A stretch of DNA of 64,000 nt, from NCBI GenBank assembly GCA_947494565.1, contig CANLVG010000005.1, positions 248,001 to 312,000 on the forward strand. Reading direction: 5' to 3'. Both the position numbers and the translations under genes were made by a program. The notes beneath the pieces are model-generated. The model saw only the letters and a program-made list of their open reading frames with translations. It was not told the origin of the DNA and ran no database searches. Of the stretch, positions 53,536 through 61,879 are shown piece after piece (within the stretch, counting starts at the first letter, position 1; the number at the start of each line of letters is the position of its first letter). The DNA is from an uncultured Flavobacteriaceae bacterium. GTDB taxonomy: Bacteria; Bacteroidota; Bacteroidia; Flavobacteriales; Flavobacteriaceae.

Positions 53536-54504
53536 TTAGAGGCGCAGCTGCGAGGGTAGTTTTTGGGTGTGCTTCTTTAGTAAGGCCCTGAGTTGATTTG
53601 AACTGTTCAATCCACACTCTTGGCTTATCGATTCAACATCGAACCCTTTAGAAAGTAATAAAAGGGCCTTTTCGACTCTTAGCTTTTCTAGATATTCACC
53701 TATGGTAATACCTGTAGTCTTTTTAAAAAGTCTGGTGAGATTTCTAGGACTCATAGTTACGCATTCGGCTAGTTCCTCGATATTTTTTTTCTTTTCCAAC
53801 TGTTGCGCAAGCAGATCTTGGACGGTGTGGATTCGGTTTTCCAAATGGTTTCGGTATTGCAAGAAGACACTGAGTTGCGGGTCTTTTTCGGTTCTTCTGA
53901 GATAAATAACCACCTCTTTGGCCACCTTGGCAGCAAAATCGGGTCCAAACGATTCTTCTAAAAGAAAAAGAGATAAATCTATGCCTGAAGATACTCCGGC
54001 GCTTGTATAAATGTGCTCGTCTTTTACGAACAAGCGGTCCTTTTGCAATTTGGCTTTTGGAAAACGGGCACGAAAATCTTCAACATACTTCCAATGGGTA
54101 GTGCATTCCCTTTCATCGAGTAGTCCTGCCTGAGCCAGTAAATAGGCACCCGTACATACCGAACATATTTTCGCACCGGATCGGTGTTGTGTGTTAAGCC
54201 AATCGAAAAAGGGCCGGTTTCCGGTTTCAAATGCTTTATCGAACAAAAGATGCGATTCTAGACCGGGAAGGAGAATCCAGTCCGTGCTACTGAGGCTAAA
54301 GGTCTGATAGTCTTGCAACCTTCCTAGTGATACCCCTGCGCTTGACAGTTCTTCCCTACTGGTATTCAGGCCAATGAAATAGTTTTCTATAGGTGCTCCG
54401 TAGGTTCTTGCCTCATAGAAGATATGGGCGGGGCCCGAGAGGTCGAGCAATTGAACCTCAGGCGGTACTACGAAAAAAGCACGAAATTTTTCGGTTTGTT
54501 GCAT
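53536..54504 (-). CDS. GlxA-type regulator: DJ-1 domain fused to AraC helix-turn-helix
   Basis: 322 residues. The N-terminal 190 residues are DJ-1/PfpI-like (VQLLDLSGPAHIFYEAR, ICSVCTGAYLLAQAGLLD with Cys117), without a signal peptide. The C-terminal 100 residues are an AraC HTH (IEELAECVTMSPRNLTRLFK, GFDVESISQECGLNSSNQLR). Regulators of this layout control, among others, amine and aromatic degradation and stress genes. It lies 70 bp upstream of the exported DJ-1 gene in the same direction, which suggests it controls that gene. The Cys and neighbours are retained, so ligand or redox sensing remains possible. Confidence 0.88.
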   Translation of the reverse strand: MQQTEKFRAFFVVPPEVQLLDLSGPAHIFYEARTYGAPIENYFIGLNTSREELSSAGVSLGRLQDYQTFSLSSTDWILLPGLESHLLFDKAFETGNRPFFDWLNTQHRSGAKICSVCTGAYLLAQAGLLDERECTTHWKYVEDFRARFPKAKLQKDRLFVKDEHIYTSAGVSSGIDLSLFLLEESFGPDFAAKVAKEVVIYLRRTEKDPQLSVFLQYRNHLENRIHTVQDLLAQQLEKKKNIEELAECVTMSPRNLTRLFKKTTGITIGEYLEKLRVEKALLLLSKGFDVESISQECGLNSSNQLRALLKKHTQKLPSQLRL

Positions 54505-54613
54505 AGGTCATTGTACGCATTCAAAGGTAAAACTTAAATCGGCAGGTATGGAAGCCGTCAGCGAAAAGGTCTTTAAGCCCCTACCTTAGATTCTTTGAAG
54601 TGTAGGTAAAGAG

Positions 54614-54994
54614 TCAAAAATCTATGGGACAGGCAAAGTTTTCCGGCTTCCAGATAATCTTTAGGTTTTTGATGTCTTGCCTCGAGGTGAAGCCTTGGTC
54701 GGAGTCGATTTGATTGCCATCGCAATTGAGAGTGAAAATCGCTTTGTCGATTACAGGGTTACAATCTTCAAATCGAAATACGGTTCTGTTTTCATAGGTT
54801 CCCTGAACGACATAGCAGTAGACCATATCGGGCGAAGTGCTTCGTGCCATACTATCAATACGTGCTTTGAGCCAGGGTAGTTCTTGTCTGGGGTTGTCAA
54901 AGCCGCAACCGGCCATTACGGTGTCGTCTGTATCATTACAGGAAATTAAGCAACAAAATATGAGAGCTCCAAGGATTCGGTGTGTATGGTACAT
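54614..54994 (-). CDS. Small Cys-containing lipoprotein (paralogue of the one at 56789)
   Basis: 126 residues with the lipobox LISC. The mature part of about 105 residues carries a conserved pattern: CGFDNPRQELPWLKARIDS near the start, a Tyr/Cys region (MVYCYVVQGTYENRTVFRFE), FTLNCDGN and the end block IWKPENFACPIDF. The same pattern occurs in the gene at 56789 (CGVDNPIEDLAWLKAYVDET; YQPDNFACSTD), so both belong to one small family that is not otherwise recognised. The conserved Cys (DNP motif, NFAC) may form disulfides. The gene lies within a run of minus-strand genes. Confidence 0.65.
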   Translation of the reverse strand: MYHTHRILGALIFCCLISCNDTDDTVMAGCGFDNPRQELPWLKARIDSMARSTSPDMVYCYVVQGTYENRTVFRFEDCNPVIDKAIFTLNCDGNQIDSDQGFTSRQDIKNLKIIWKPENFACPIDF

Positions 54995-55026
54995 TTGGTT
55001 TCTTTCCTGGAAGACGTATGTATGGG

Positions 55027-56010
55027 CTATTGGTTGCTTTTTTCCTTTTCAAGTCGTTCCCCAGCTCTAAAAGGGCCATTTTTATCCCCTATTTGGTATT
55101 TCCCGATAGGGCCAAAAGTTTCGGCATCGGCATCTTCCAGCAGGCGGTCTTGATAATAGACCTTGCTTTTGTCCTTGATGTAATAGGTGCTCAGGATCTC
55201 GGTAAATGCTGCATCCAGCTGTAGTGGCGTGGTGCCAAAGTAGATTTGATTACCGATCTGTATAAAGGCTTCGTTCAACAGGGCGACTTTTTCATCATCT
55301 TTTATCGGTATTTGGCGTAATTCGGGATCGGTTTCCTGTTCGGCGAAGACGGCATAGAAAACATGATGCTTATCTTGCGCGTAATAGTACTTGTGCAGTA
55401 CCTTGAAACTCTTCACATCTGCATCGATGGCACTGAAAAAGCCATTTCGCTGAAAATAGGCGCTGTCTCTGTCTTTGCTGAAACTTTCGGACAGGGTTTG
55501 AAAGCTATCGAAATCGACGGAAATTAATTGATTGCGATAAAAATGGTTTTTACCGTCATTGGCCCAATCCCAATCGGTGCGCACATAGGTTTCTGGGTCG
55601 GCGCCTTCCACTATGGTTATTTTAGGGGATTTCTTTTGGGTTCCGTAGACCTTTGTAAAGACATAGACCTGTGATTTGTCAAAACCGATATCTGCCATTT
55701 TACCGCCCTCTTTGACAAAAAAACTTCCGAGGTCGACTTGATCGGAACCAAAGGCATCTTCTTTGAAATAGGCACGGTTCTTATCACGACTGATAAATCG
55801 GGTGAGTACTTCAAAGCTCTCTACATCGGCATGCATAGGAGCATTGCCAAGTTCAAACCAATTACCCATGGGGCTATAACGGATGTCAGTTTTTTTGTTG
55901 TTGTAATAGTGATTATCGGATTTTTCCTCATCAACGGGATTTCCCAAGGGGCTACAGGCGTGCAGCAACCACAAAAGTGGTGCAAAAAGTATTTTAAGAA
56001 ACGTCTTCAT
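55027..56010 (-). CDS. DKNYY-repeat lipoprotein
   Basis: Starting at MKTFLKILFAPLLWLLHAC gives 327 residues with lipobox Cys19; an upstream start would run through the terminator of the DinB gene. The mature part carries the DKNYY family repeat, seen in degenerate copies (SRDKNRAYFKEDAFG, SKDRDSAYFQRNGFF, AQDKHHVFYAVFAE, IKDKSKVYYQDRLLEDAD). Each is followed by a stretch containing DxxSFxxL (VDLGSF, DVESFEVL, DFDSFQTL, DVKSFKVL). The function of the family is not known; the repeats probably form a beta solenoid or propeller on the outer face of a membrane. Confidence 0.85.
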   Translation of the reverse strand: MKTFLKILFAPLLWLLHACSPLGNPVDEEKSDNHYYNNKKTDIRYSPMGNWFELGNAPMHADVESFEVLTRFISRDKNRAYFKEDAFGSDQVDLGSFFVKEGGKMADIGFDKSQVYVFTKVYGTQKKSPKITIVEGADPETYVRTDWDWANDGKNHFYRNQLISVDFDSFQTLSESFSKDRDSAYFQRNGFFSAIDADVKSFKVLHKYYYAQDKHHVFYAVFAEQETDPELRQIPIKDDEKVALLNEAFIQIGNQIYFGTTPLQLDAAFTEILSTYYIKDKSKVYYQDRLLEDADAETFGPIGKYQIGDKNGPFRAGERLEKEKSNQ

Positions 56011-56088
56011 GGTGAATCTGGGCATCATAAACCTGTATTGAGCGGGTCTTACCATCGATTTAACGAATTTATAGTACTTACATTGCAT

Positions 56089-56124
56089 AAAAAAACCTCC
56101 TGATTTATGATAACAGAAGGTTTT
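56089..56124 (-). terminator. Terminator of the DinB-like gene
   Basis: AAAACCT and CTG pair with CAG and AGGTTTT (one mismatch pair) around an 11-base loop. On the minus strand seven T follow. It lies 24 bp after the stop of the DinB-like gene and covers the region that a longer reading frame of the DKNYY gene would include. Confidence 0.78.
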
Positions 56125-56147
56125 CGAAAAAGATTATATTAAAGTCT

Positions 56148-56666
56148 TTACTTGCTCCAAGGTGGAACCACATTGTTGGAGCGGGCATAGGCAATCAATT
56201 GTCCTTTATGCTCTCCGTTGTGTTCCATCATGGCCAATAAGCCGCCTAACTTGTTCATTTTGGCAAAACCAAAATCCACTTCTTCCGTGAGTGCTCCGGT
56301 TTCTACCTCCATGATCTTTGCCAAAACAAATTCATTGGATTTTTTCAGTGCGGCAATAATATTTTCCTTGCCCTTTACTTCTCCTAATTTCATCATGTCA
56401 ACTCCCTCAGGTGGAGGAAATCCCATTTTTGAAGCCAGATAGTAATTTGCCCCTGCCACGTGCATTAAGGCTTCCCCAACTGAATTAACCCCTTCCATGG
56501 GTCTCCAGTCGTACTGTTCTTCCGAAAAGGCTTCCGCCAGTTGAACCACTTGTGCTTGATTTCCAGTCAATACCGCTTGGATCGTGCTCTGTGCTAAATT
56601 GTCTTGTGCTTGTGTCGTAAACGCAAACCCTACGAGGGCCAACGCTGCTAAAAATTTCATTTTCAT
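56148..56666 (-). CDS. Exported DinB-fold protein
   Basis: About 172 residues from MKMKFLAALALVGFAFTTQAQ, a clear signal peptide; the longer frame upstream is not protein-like. The rest is a DinB four-helix bundle: QVVQLAEAFSEEQYDWRPME, VGEALMHVAGANYYLAS and LLAMMEHNGEHKGQLIAYAR, which supplies the metal-binding His residues (His of LMHVAG, HNGEH). Most DinB proteins are cytosolic; they include thiol-dependent S-transferases and hydrolases. An exported version may act on periplasmic compounds (inference). Confidence 0.82.
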   Translation of the reverse strand: MKMKFLAALALVGFAFTTQAQDNLAQSTIQAVLTGNQAQVVQLAEAFSEEQYDWRPMEGVNSVGEALMHVAGANYYLASKMGFPPPEGVDMMKLGEVKGKENIIAALKKSNEFVLAKIMEVETGALTEEVDFGFAKMNKLGGLLAMMEHNGEHKGQLIAYARSNNVVPPWSK

Positions 56667-56788
56667 TGTGTTAGTATTTAGAGTGATAGCTACCGTACAA
56701 TTGAACGGTACCTTCAAAAGTAGTGAAATTAAGAACCTTTTGAAAGACGTCTCTTGAAGAATATCGGTCTTTTGTAAAAATACGGCAC

Positions 56789-57160
56789 CTAATCGGTAGA
56801 GCAAGCAAAGTTATCCGGTTGATATATGATTTCAGTATGCTTGATTTCCGATCGATTGACCTTATCGTTCAGGAAGCCTAGAGATTTACCCTCACAATCA
56901 TAAACGGGCACAATCGTACTGCAAAAAGGGCAACAATTGTCAAAAATAAAGACGGTTTCTTCGTTGTAGATACCTTTTTGTACGTAGAAATACCTGGATA
57001 ATTCTTCCGAGCTATCCTCTGTTTCATCAACATAGGCTTTCAGCCATGCCAAATCCTCAATGGGATTATCAACTCCACATGCGGCATTGGTCGAAGAGCC
57101 TTTGCCCGAACATGCGAGAAAGAATGCACTTATGAGGAGTATAGATACAACCGTTTTCAT
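56789..57160 (-). CDS. Small Cys-containing lipoprotein (paralogue of the one at 54614)
   Basis: 123 residues with lipobox FFLAC (Cys17) and a mature domain of about 105 residues: CGVDNPIEDLAWLKAYVDET, RYFYVQKGIYNEETVFIFDN, then CCPFCSTIVPVYDCEGKSL and the end block YQPDNFACSTD. Besides the shared pattern it has an extra CC..C cluster (CCPFC) in the middle that the other copy lacks; this could bind a metal or be redox-active. The gene starts 73 bp after pruA. Confidence 0.65.
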   Translation of the reverse strand: MKTVVSILLISAFFLACSGKGSSTNAACGVDNPIEDLAWLKAYVDETEDSSEELSRYFYVQKGIYNEETVFIFDNCCPFCSTIVPVYDCEGKSLGFLNDKVNRSEIKHTEIIYQPDNFACSTD

Positions 57161-57180
57161 CGCTTAATTTTTAAATAGAT

Positions 57181-57207
57181 AGGGCGCAACCCAATTGGTT
57201 GCGCCCT
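57181..57207 (-). terminator. Hairpin downstream of pruA
   Basis: An 11-bp perfect stem (AGGGCGCAACC with GGTTGCGCCCT) around a CAATT loop, 26 bp after the pruA stop. The following minus-strand bases are AT-rich without a clean T-run. Confidence 0.6.
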
Positions 57208-57232
57208 AATACTCCATTTCATTCAGTTTGTA

Positions 57233-58861
57233 CTATCCTAAAAACGGATATCTATAGTCTTCAGGAGTTACGAAAGTCTCTTTGATCAATCGCGGCGAGA
57301 CCCATCGCAATAGGTTCTGCGCTGACCCAGCTTTGTCATTCGTACCTGATGCCCTGGCACCCCCAAAGGGTTGTTGGCCTACGACCGCACCTGTCGGTTT
57401 ATCGTTGATATAGAAGTTACCCGCACAGTTTTGCAATGCCTTCGTCGCTTCATCGATCGCATATCTGTCCGTTGATAAAACCGCTCCTGTAAGAGCGTAT
57501 TCAGAGGTGGAATCAACTAACTTCAATGTCTTTGACCAGTCTTTATCATCATAGACGTACACCGTAACCACTGGTCCGAACAATTCGGTTTCCATAGTGG
57601 TGTATTTTGGATCTGTAGTAACGATAACAGTAGGCTCGATAAAATACCCTTTTGATTTATCGTATCCTCCACCAGCAAACACTTTTGCCTTCTTGTCTTT
57701 TTTGGCCTGATCAATGTATTTGGCCAATTTGTCAAAGGAACCTTCATGGATGACCGCCGTGATGAAATTTGACATGTCTTCCGGTGACCCAGGTGAATTA
57801 AATGATTCCACATCTTTCTTTACCAAATCCAGAATGCGATTTGCTTTTGATTTTGGAAGATATACCCGAGAGGCAGCACTACATTTTTGTCCTTGGAATT
57901 CGAATGCTCCTCGTGTAATAGCTGTAGCAACCTGCTCTGGTTTTGCAGAAGGATGGGCGATAATGAAATCTTTTCCACCGGTTTCCCCTACTATTCTAGG
58001 ATATGTCTTGTATTTATGGATGTTCGTTCCGATTTGCTTCCATAGTTCCTTGAACACATGTGTGGAGCCCGTAAAGTGGATTCCGGCGAAATCGGGACTG
58101 TCCAATACCGTTTTGGTAATCATGACGGGATCTCCATATACCACATTGATAACGCCATCAGGTAGTCCGGCTTCTTTGAAAATATCAACAATGACTTTTG
58201 CGGAGAAAATTTGGCTGTCACTAGGTTTCCAAACGACAACATTGCCCATCATGGCCGCACTGGCCGGCAGGTTTCCGGCTATGGCCGTGAAGTTGAACGG
58301 AGTAATGGCATACACGAAACCTTCTAAGGGCCGGTATTCCACACGGTTCCAAATACCTTCGGCAGAATCAGGTTGTTCTTCATAAATCTGGGACATGTAT
58401 TCCACATTGAAACGCAAGAAATCGATAAACTCACATGCGGCATCTATTTCCGCCTGGTGGATGGTTTTTGATTGGGCGATCATGGTAGCCGCATTGATTT
58501 TGGCTCGATAAGGTCCGGCAATGAGCTCGGCAGCCTTTAAAAATATAGCCGCACGTTGTTCCCAAGTCAGATCTGCCCATGCATCACGTGCTTTTAAGGC
58601 AGATGAAATAGCATCCGATACGTGAGATTTATTGGCAAGGTGATAGGTGCCGACCTTGTGTTTATGATCGTGTGGCGGTGACATGGGCTTTGTCTTGCCC
58701 GACTTGACTTTTTTCTTGCCGATATACATCGGTACCTCTACGGTGCCGTTATAATAGGAGCTATATTGCTTTAATACCGCTTCTCGTTCAGGAGAGCCTG
58801 GCGCATAGCTTTTTATCGGTTCATTGATTGCGGTTGGTACTTGAAAAAAACCTTTACCCAT
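57233..58861 (-). CDS. pruA: L-glutamate gamma-semialdehyde dehydrogenase (P5C dehydrogenase)
   Basis: About 542 residues from MGKGFFQVPTAINEPIKSYA. It belongs to the aldehyde dehydrogenase superfamily with all key blocks: the NAD-binding region (ITPFNFTAIAGNLPASAAMM), the FTGST loop, VGETGGKDFIIAHPSA (general base Glu) and FEFQGQKCSAASRVYLP (catalytic Cys). Also seen are ELFGPVVTVYVYDD and the C-terminal PFGGARASGTNDKAGS typical of P5C dehydrogenases. It oxidises glutamate semialdehyde to glutamate, the last step of proline (and arginine) breakdown. A proline dehydrogenase is not in the window. Confidence 0.95.
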   Translation of the reverse strand: MGKGFFQVPTAINEPIKSYAPGSPEREAVLKQYSSYYNGTVEVPMYIGKKKVKSGKTKPMSPPHDHKHKVGTYHLANKSHVSDAISSALKARDAWADLTWEQRAAIFLKAAELIAGPYRAKINAATMIAQSKTIHQAEIDAACEFIDFLRFNVEYMSQIYEEQPDSAEGIWNRVEYRPLEGFVYAITPFNFTAIAGNLPASAAMMGNVVVWKPSDSQIFSAKVIVDIFKEAGLPDGVINVVYGDPVMITKTVLDSPDFAGIHFTGSTHVFKELWKQIGTNIHKYKTYPRIVGETGGKDFIIAHPSAKPEQVATAITRGAFEFQGQKCSAASRVYLPKSKANRILDLVKKDVESFNSPGSPEDMSNFITAVIHEGSFDKLAKYIDQAKKDKKAKVFAGGGYDKSKGYFIEPTVIVTTDPKYTTMETELFGPVVTVYVYDDKDWSKTLKLVDSTSEYALTGAVLSTDRYAIDEATKALQNCAGNFYINDKPTGAVVGQQPFGGARASGTNDKAGSAQNLLRWVSPRLIKETFVTPEDYRYPFLG

Positions 58862-58891
58862 AGTGCTGATTTTAGGTGTTGAAAATTTGCA

Positions 58892-58899
58892 CAAAGGTA
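58892..58899 (-). promoter_or_regulatory. Candidate pruA -7 element
   Basis: The minus strand reads TACCTTTG, a perfect TAnnTTTG match, 30 bp before the ATG. No clear -33 box. Confidence 0.35.
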
Positions 58900-58934
58900 C
58901 TAAAATGGAACCCGAATAAAAACTAAACGAAGAC

Positions 58935-59321
58935 CTAGTTTAACGCAAAGGGTGCGCTGAACTTAAAGGTGGGAATGTAGACCCTGAATTTCTCGGTGGA
59001 TGAGAAATTGACCATATTGTAATATCCCTTCATGGCCCCTATGGGAGAGGCGAGTAGGCAACCGGAGTTGTATGTATGGGATTCACCCGGACGAATGACC
59101 GGTTTCTTGCCGATTACACCTTCCCCGTCCACAACTTCCATTTCGTTGAGGGCATCGTAAATCTGCCAATGACGTCCGGTGAGTTGAACCGAATCTTGAC
59201 TCTGATTTTCTATGGTAATGGTATAGCCAAATGCGAAATGCATTTTATAGTTCTTGAAGAACGTGCCCTCGAAAGTGGTATTGACTGAGACTTTTATGCC
59301 TTTAGTAACTTGTGTGATCAT
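58935..59321 (-). CDS. apaG: ApaG (DUF525) protein
   Basis: 128 residues, the usual length. Immunoglobulin-like fold with YTITIENQSQDSVQLTGRHW, the GEGVIGKKPVIRPGESHTYN loop and SGCLLASPIGAMKGYYNMVN. ApaG is linked to Co2+/Mg2+ resistance and Ap4A metabolism in enterobacteria; related domains recognise modified proteins in other contexts. It starts 13 bp after the DUF3667 gene stop, so they share a transcript. Confidence 0.94.
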   Translation of the reverse strand: MITQVTKGIKVSVNTTFEGTFFKNYKMHFAFGYTITIENQSQDSVQLTGRHWQIYDALNEMEVVDGEGVIGKKPVIRPGESHTYNSGCLLASPIGAMKGYYNMVNFSSTEKFRVYIPTFKFSAPFALN

Positions 59322-59334
59322 GATGTCGTTCGGT

Positions 59335-60456
59335 CTAATAGGTAAATACTCCTCCTGTAAACAAAATAGCTATAGTCAACATTGCTAAAATAAAGAAAAC
59401 AAAATTTAAAAATAGATATTTAACAAGAGTTTTAAAGATGCCTTGTTCGTAGAATTTCCGCATTGCTTGAAAGAGGTACAGTCCGAAAACCAAAATGAAA
59501 AACCACCAACTGAGCGTATCGAAAATTGAGTCTACTAAAAAGCTAACAATGAGCAAGATAAACAACAATGAGGTAATGTGAAAACCAAAGATCAAATGAT
59601 CGGTATAAGTGTATTTTTTTCTGATGTACGCCAACCAAATGAAAATGGCGAAAGCTGGAAGGAAGAAAAATACGGCGAACGGAAGCTTCGAAATCATGCT
59701 GCTAACGAAACTTCCGGGTTCTTTTCTAAAACGATTAAAACTGGTAGCCGCCCTAAAAGCGGAACGATTCATTCTTGAATCTTCTAAGTCGTACTTCTTT
59801 ATAATTGCATCAAATTGATAGATTTTATCTTCATTAAAAACGGCATTAAAAAATTCGCGTTTTCCGAAAAATCGGTTTATAAATCCATCTGACTCTGTTT
59901 TTTTGAAATGTTTTGGGGGGTCACTAAGCAATATGGAATCGCTATTCATGAAATTTTCCCAAATCTTTAAGGAGTCCAAGGCTGTCTCTAATGTCTGTTG
60001 TTCTTCAGCCGGAATATCCTTGAATTCTGCGCTGAAATTCAGGGGTCCATCTTCTCTGATCCAATCACCATCTGCATCCGCCCCGAATTTATCCAGTGCT
60101 TGAAAATCTCCGGTAAAATTCAGCATTAGGAAGTATACAATGGCCAAACTCAATAGAAACCGAAAGGGATTTGTATACGAGACTCTTTTGCCCCTGACAT
60201 AGTCTTTTGTGATTCGACCGGGCCTGATTAATAAGGCCGAAAGTGTTTTTAATAATTTGGAGTCATAGGATATCAGACTCGAGAAAAACTCATCGAAAAA
60301 ATCTTTTAGGGTAAGTTTTTTTGTGCTATTCGCTTGTGAGCAGTTAGGGCAGTAGCGATCGCTGATATCCAGAGGGTGTTGGCAGTTGGCGCATTCGGTA
60401 CCCCTGTATCTTAACTGGTATCTTCCTGTGTGCTGAAGTGTTGGTTTGTTGTCCAT
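59335..60456 (-). CDS. DUF3667 zinc-ribbon membrane protein
   Basis: About 373 residues from MDNKPTLQHTGRYQLRYRG. The N-terminal zinc ribbon has four Cys (CANC and CPNC around DISDRY). A conserved DFFDEFFSSLISYDSKLLK and RPGRITKDYVRGKRVSYTNP follow, the hallmark of DUF3667. Then come a first membrane segment, a long extracytoplasmic loop and four more membrane segments near the end (AVFFFLPAFAIFIWLAYI, HITSLLFILLIVSFLV). The function is unknown. Sandwiched between the T9SS plug gene and apaG. Confidence 0.85.
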   Translation of the reverse strand: MDNKPTLQHTGRYQLRYRGTECANCQHPLDISDRYCPNCSQANSTKKLTLKDFFDEFFSSLISYDSKLLKTLSALLIRPGRITKDYVRGKRVSYTNPFRFLLSLAIVYFLMLNFTGDFQALDKFGADADGDWIREDGPLNFSAEFKDIPAEEQQTLETALDSLKIWENFMNSDSILLSDPPKHFKKTESDGFINRFFGKREFFNAVFNEDKIYQFDAIIKKYDLEDSRMNRSAFRAATSFNRFRKEPGSFVSSMISKLPFAVFFFLPAFAIFIWLAYIRKKYTYTDHLIFGFHITSLLFILLIVSFLVDSIFDTLSWWFFILVFGLYLFQAMRKFYEQGIFKTLVKYLFLNFVFFILAMLTIAILFTGGVFTY

Positions 60457-60483
60457 CAAAATCAATTGATGGTCAAATATAGC

Positions 60484-61728
60484 CTAATTACTAATATCCC
60501 GCGAGTTTGTAGACCCCACTCCGATGATGCTATCGTAAATTTGCCCGAAATCGCGATAGTAGACCAGAATTAGGTAGGTGTTCTCTGTAAAATGAAAACT
60601 CCCTGAAATGGTGTTCAGATCAACTGCTCCATCTTCTTTCTTGATGACGTATTTATAGTTGTAAAAGCCTTGTTTCAACTTAATGGCTGTTTCCATCATC
60701 CCATTTTCCTCATTGTAGGTCATCTTGTTTTCATCGGTAAAGGCGTAATTATTGAACTTTCCGAAAACATAAACATCATCGAGATTCAGTTCTTCTGAAT
60801 AGGGTAGGCTGTAGTGAATGTTGGTGTATTCCGCTTCTCTCGACTCATCATCTCCTTGTAAGGTGCGAACAACAAAATCGCCATTAATGTCGGGAAAATA
60901 AGTGTATTCACGAACACTTCTGAATCTGTCGGCAAACAGATAATGTTGATAAATGTCGGTCAATTCAATATGCGAAATGACGGAACTTGGTGCGCGCAAA
61001 TCTTTGGTGTCAAAATTCAAAAACTCGTTTCCACCATAAAAACTGGTTTCTTGGTCGTACTTATAGACCAATTCATTGCCCAATGTGAATTGGGGTTTGA
61101 TGTTGTAAAGGGCACTGGGCCAATAATAGTTTTGTATGATGGCGACCCTTACTTCTTTTTTCGGATTTACCAACCGGAAATTGCCCGAATTGATTTTGAA
61201 TTGAACGACCTGTTTTTCATCCAAAAACTCGAAATCACGAGATCTTTTAACTACTGCACCCACTTTTACGACATCTTTGAAGACTACAAATCTTCTAGAG
61301 AACTGCAATTCGTAAGTTGAATTGTAAATTTCTAAAACGTAGTTACCACTGACTTTGAGGCGTACATTGTCGTTGGGTATGGTCAGACGATAATTGCTGT
61401 ACGGTTGCAATGTGGTATAACTATTCTCGTAGTCGATGATGCGTTGGTTGTCGACCCCGGTAAGATACTGTGATTTGAGCAGTTGTGATGGTGTCCAATC
61501 ATAATCACAATGTATTAGTTTATAGTAATAGTCCTGTTCGCTCGCCGTGGTATCATCGAACTCAAGGTAAATGGGTTCGTTGAGTTGAACGACTGGAAAC
61601 TGGTCGCCGGTAGGCCCTTCGAAGATTACAGATCTGATATGATCCGGTGGGTTGACTTCCTCCTGGACTTGGGCAAAAAGCAATGGGGTGATGAACAGAA
61701 ATGCAATCTGTTTAAGATTTAAATGCAT
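60484..61728 (-). CDS. Type IX secretion plug-domain protein (DUF5103)
   Basis: 414 residues with a signal peptide (KQIAFLFITPLLFAQ). The family opening IRSVIFEGPTGDQFPVVQLN, the block YYYKLIHCDYDWTPSQLLKS, YSNYRLTIPNDNVRLKVSGN and the barrel-like remainder (VRVAIIQNYYWPSALYNIKP, VYVFGKFNNYAFTDENKM) identify DUF5103. In the known type IX structures a protein of this family caps the SprA translocon on the periplasmic side (the plug protein). It starts a run of three same-strand genes with the DUF3667 and apaG genes and is divergent from nqrA. Confidence 0.88.
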   Translation of the reverse strand: MHLNLKQIAFLFITPLLFAQVQEEVNPPDHIRSVIFEGPTGDQFPVVQLNEPIYLEFDDTTASEQDYYYKLIHCDYDWTPSQLLKSQYLTGVDNQRIIDYENSYTTLQPYSNYRLTIPNDNVRLKVSGNYVLEIYNSTYELQFSRRFVVFKDVVKVGAVVKRSRDFEFLDEKQVVQFKINSGNFRLVNPKKEVRVAIIQNYYWPSALYNIKPQFTLGNELVYKYDQETSFYGGNEFLNFDTKDLRAPSSVISHIELTDIYQHYLFADRFRSVREYTYFPDINGDFVVRTLQGDDESREAEYTNIHYSLPYSEELNLDDVYVFGKFNNYAFTDENKMTYNEENGMMETAIKLKQGFYNYKYVIKKEDGAVDLNTISGSFHFTENTYLILVYYRDFGQIYDSIIGVGSTNSRDISN

Positions 61729-61879
61729 TTAAAACCTATTTTTTCGGTAAAGGTAAACAAAAAGCATACCTAAAAAATTATGCTCGATGTAATGCCCAAA
61801 TTTATAGGCAATTATTATGAAAACTATCCTTTAAGTATTATTTTCGCACCAAATTTTGTTAACCTAAGGTCTACGATAT

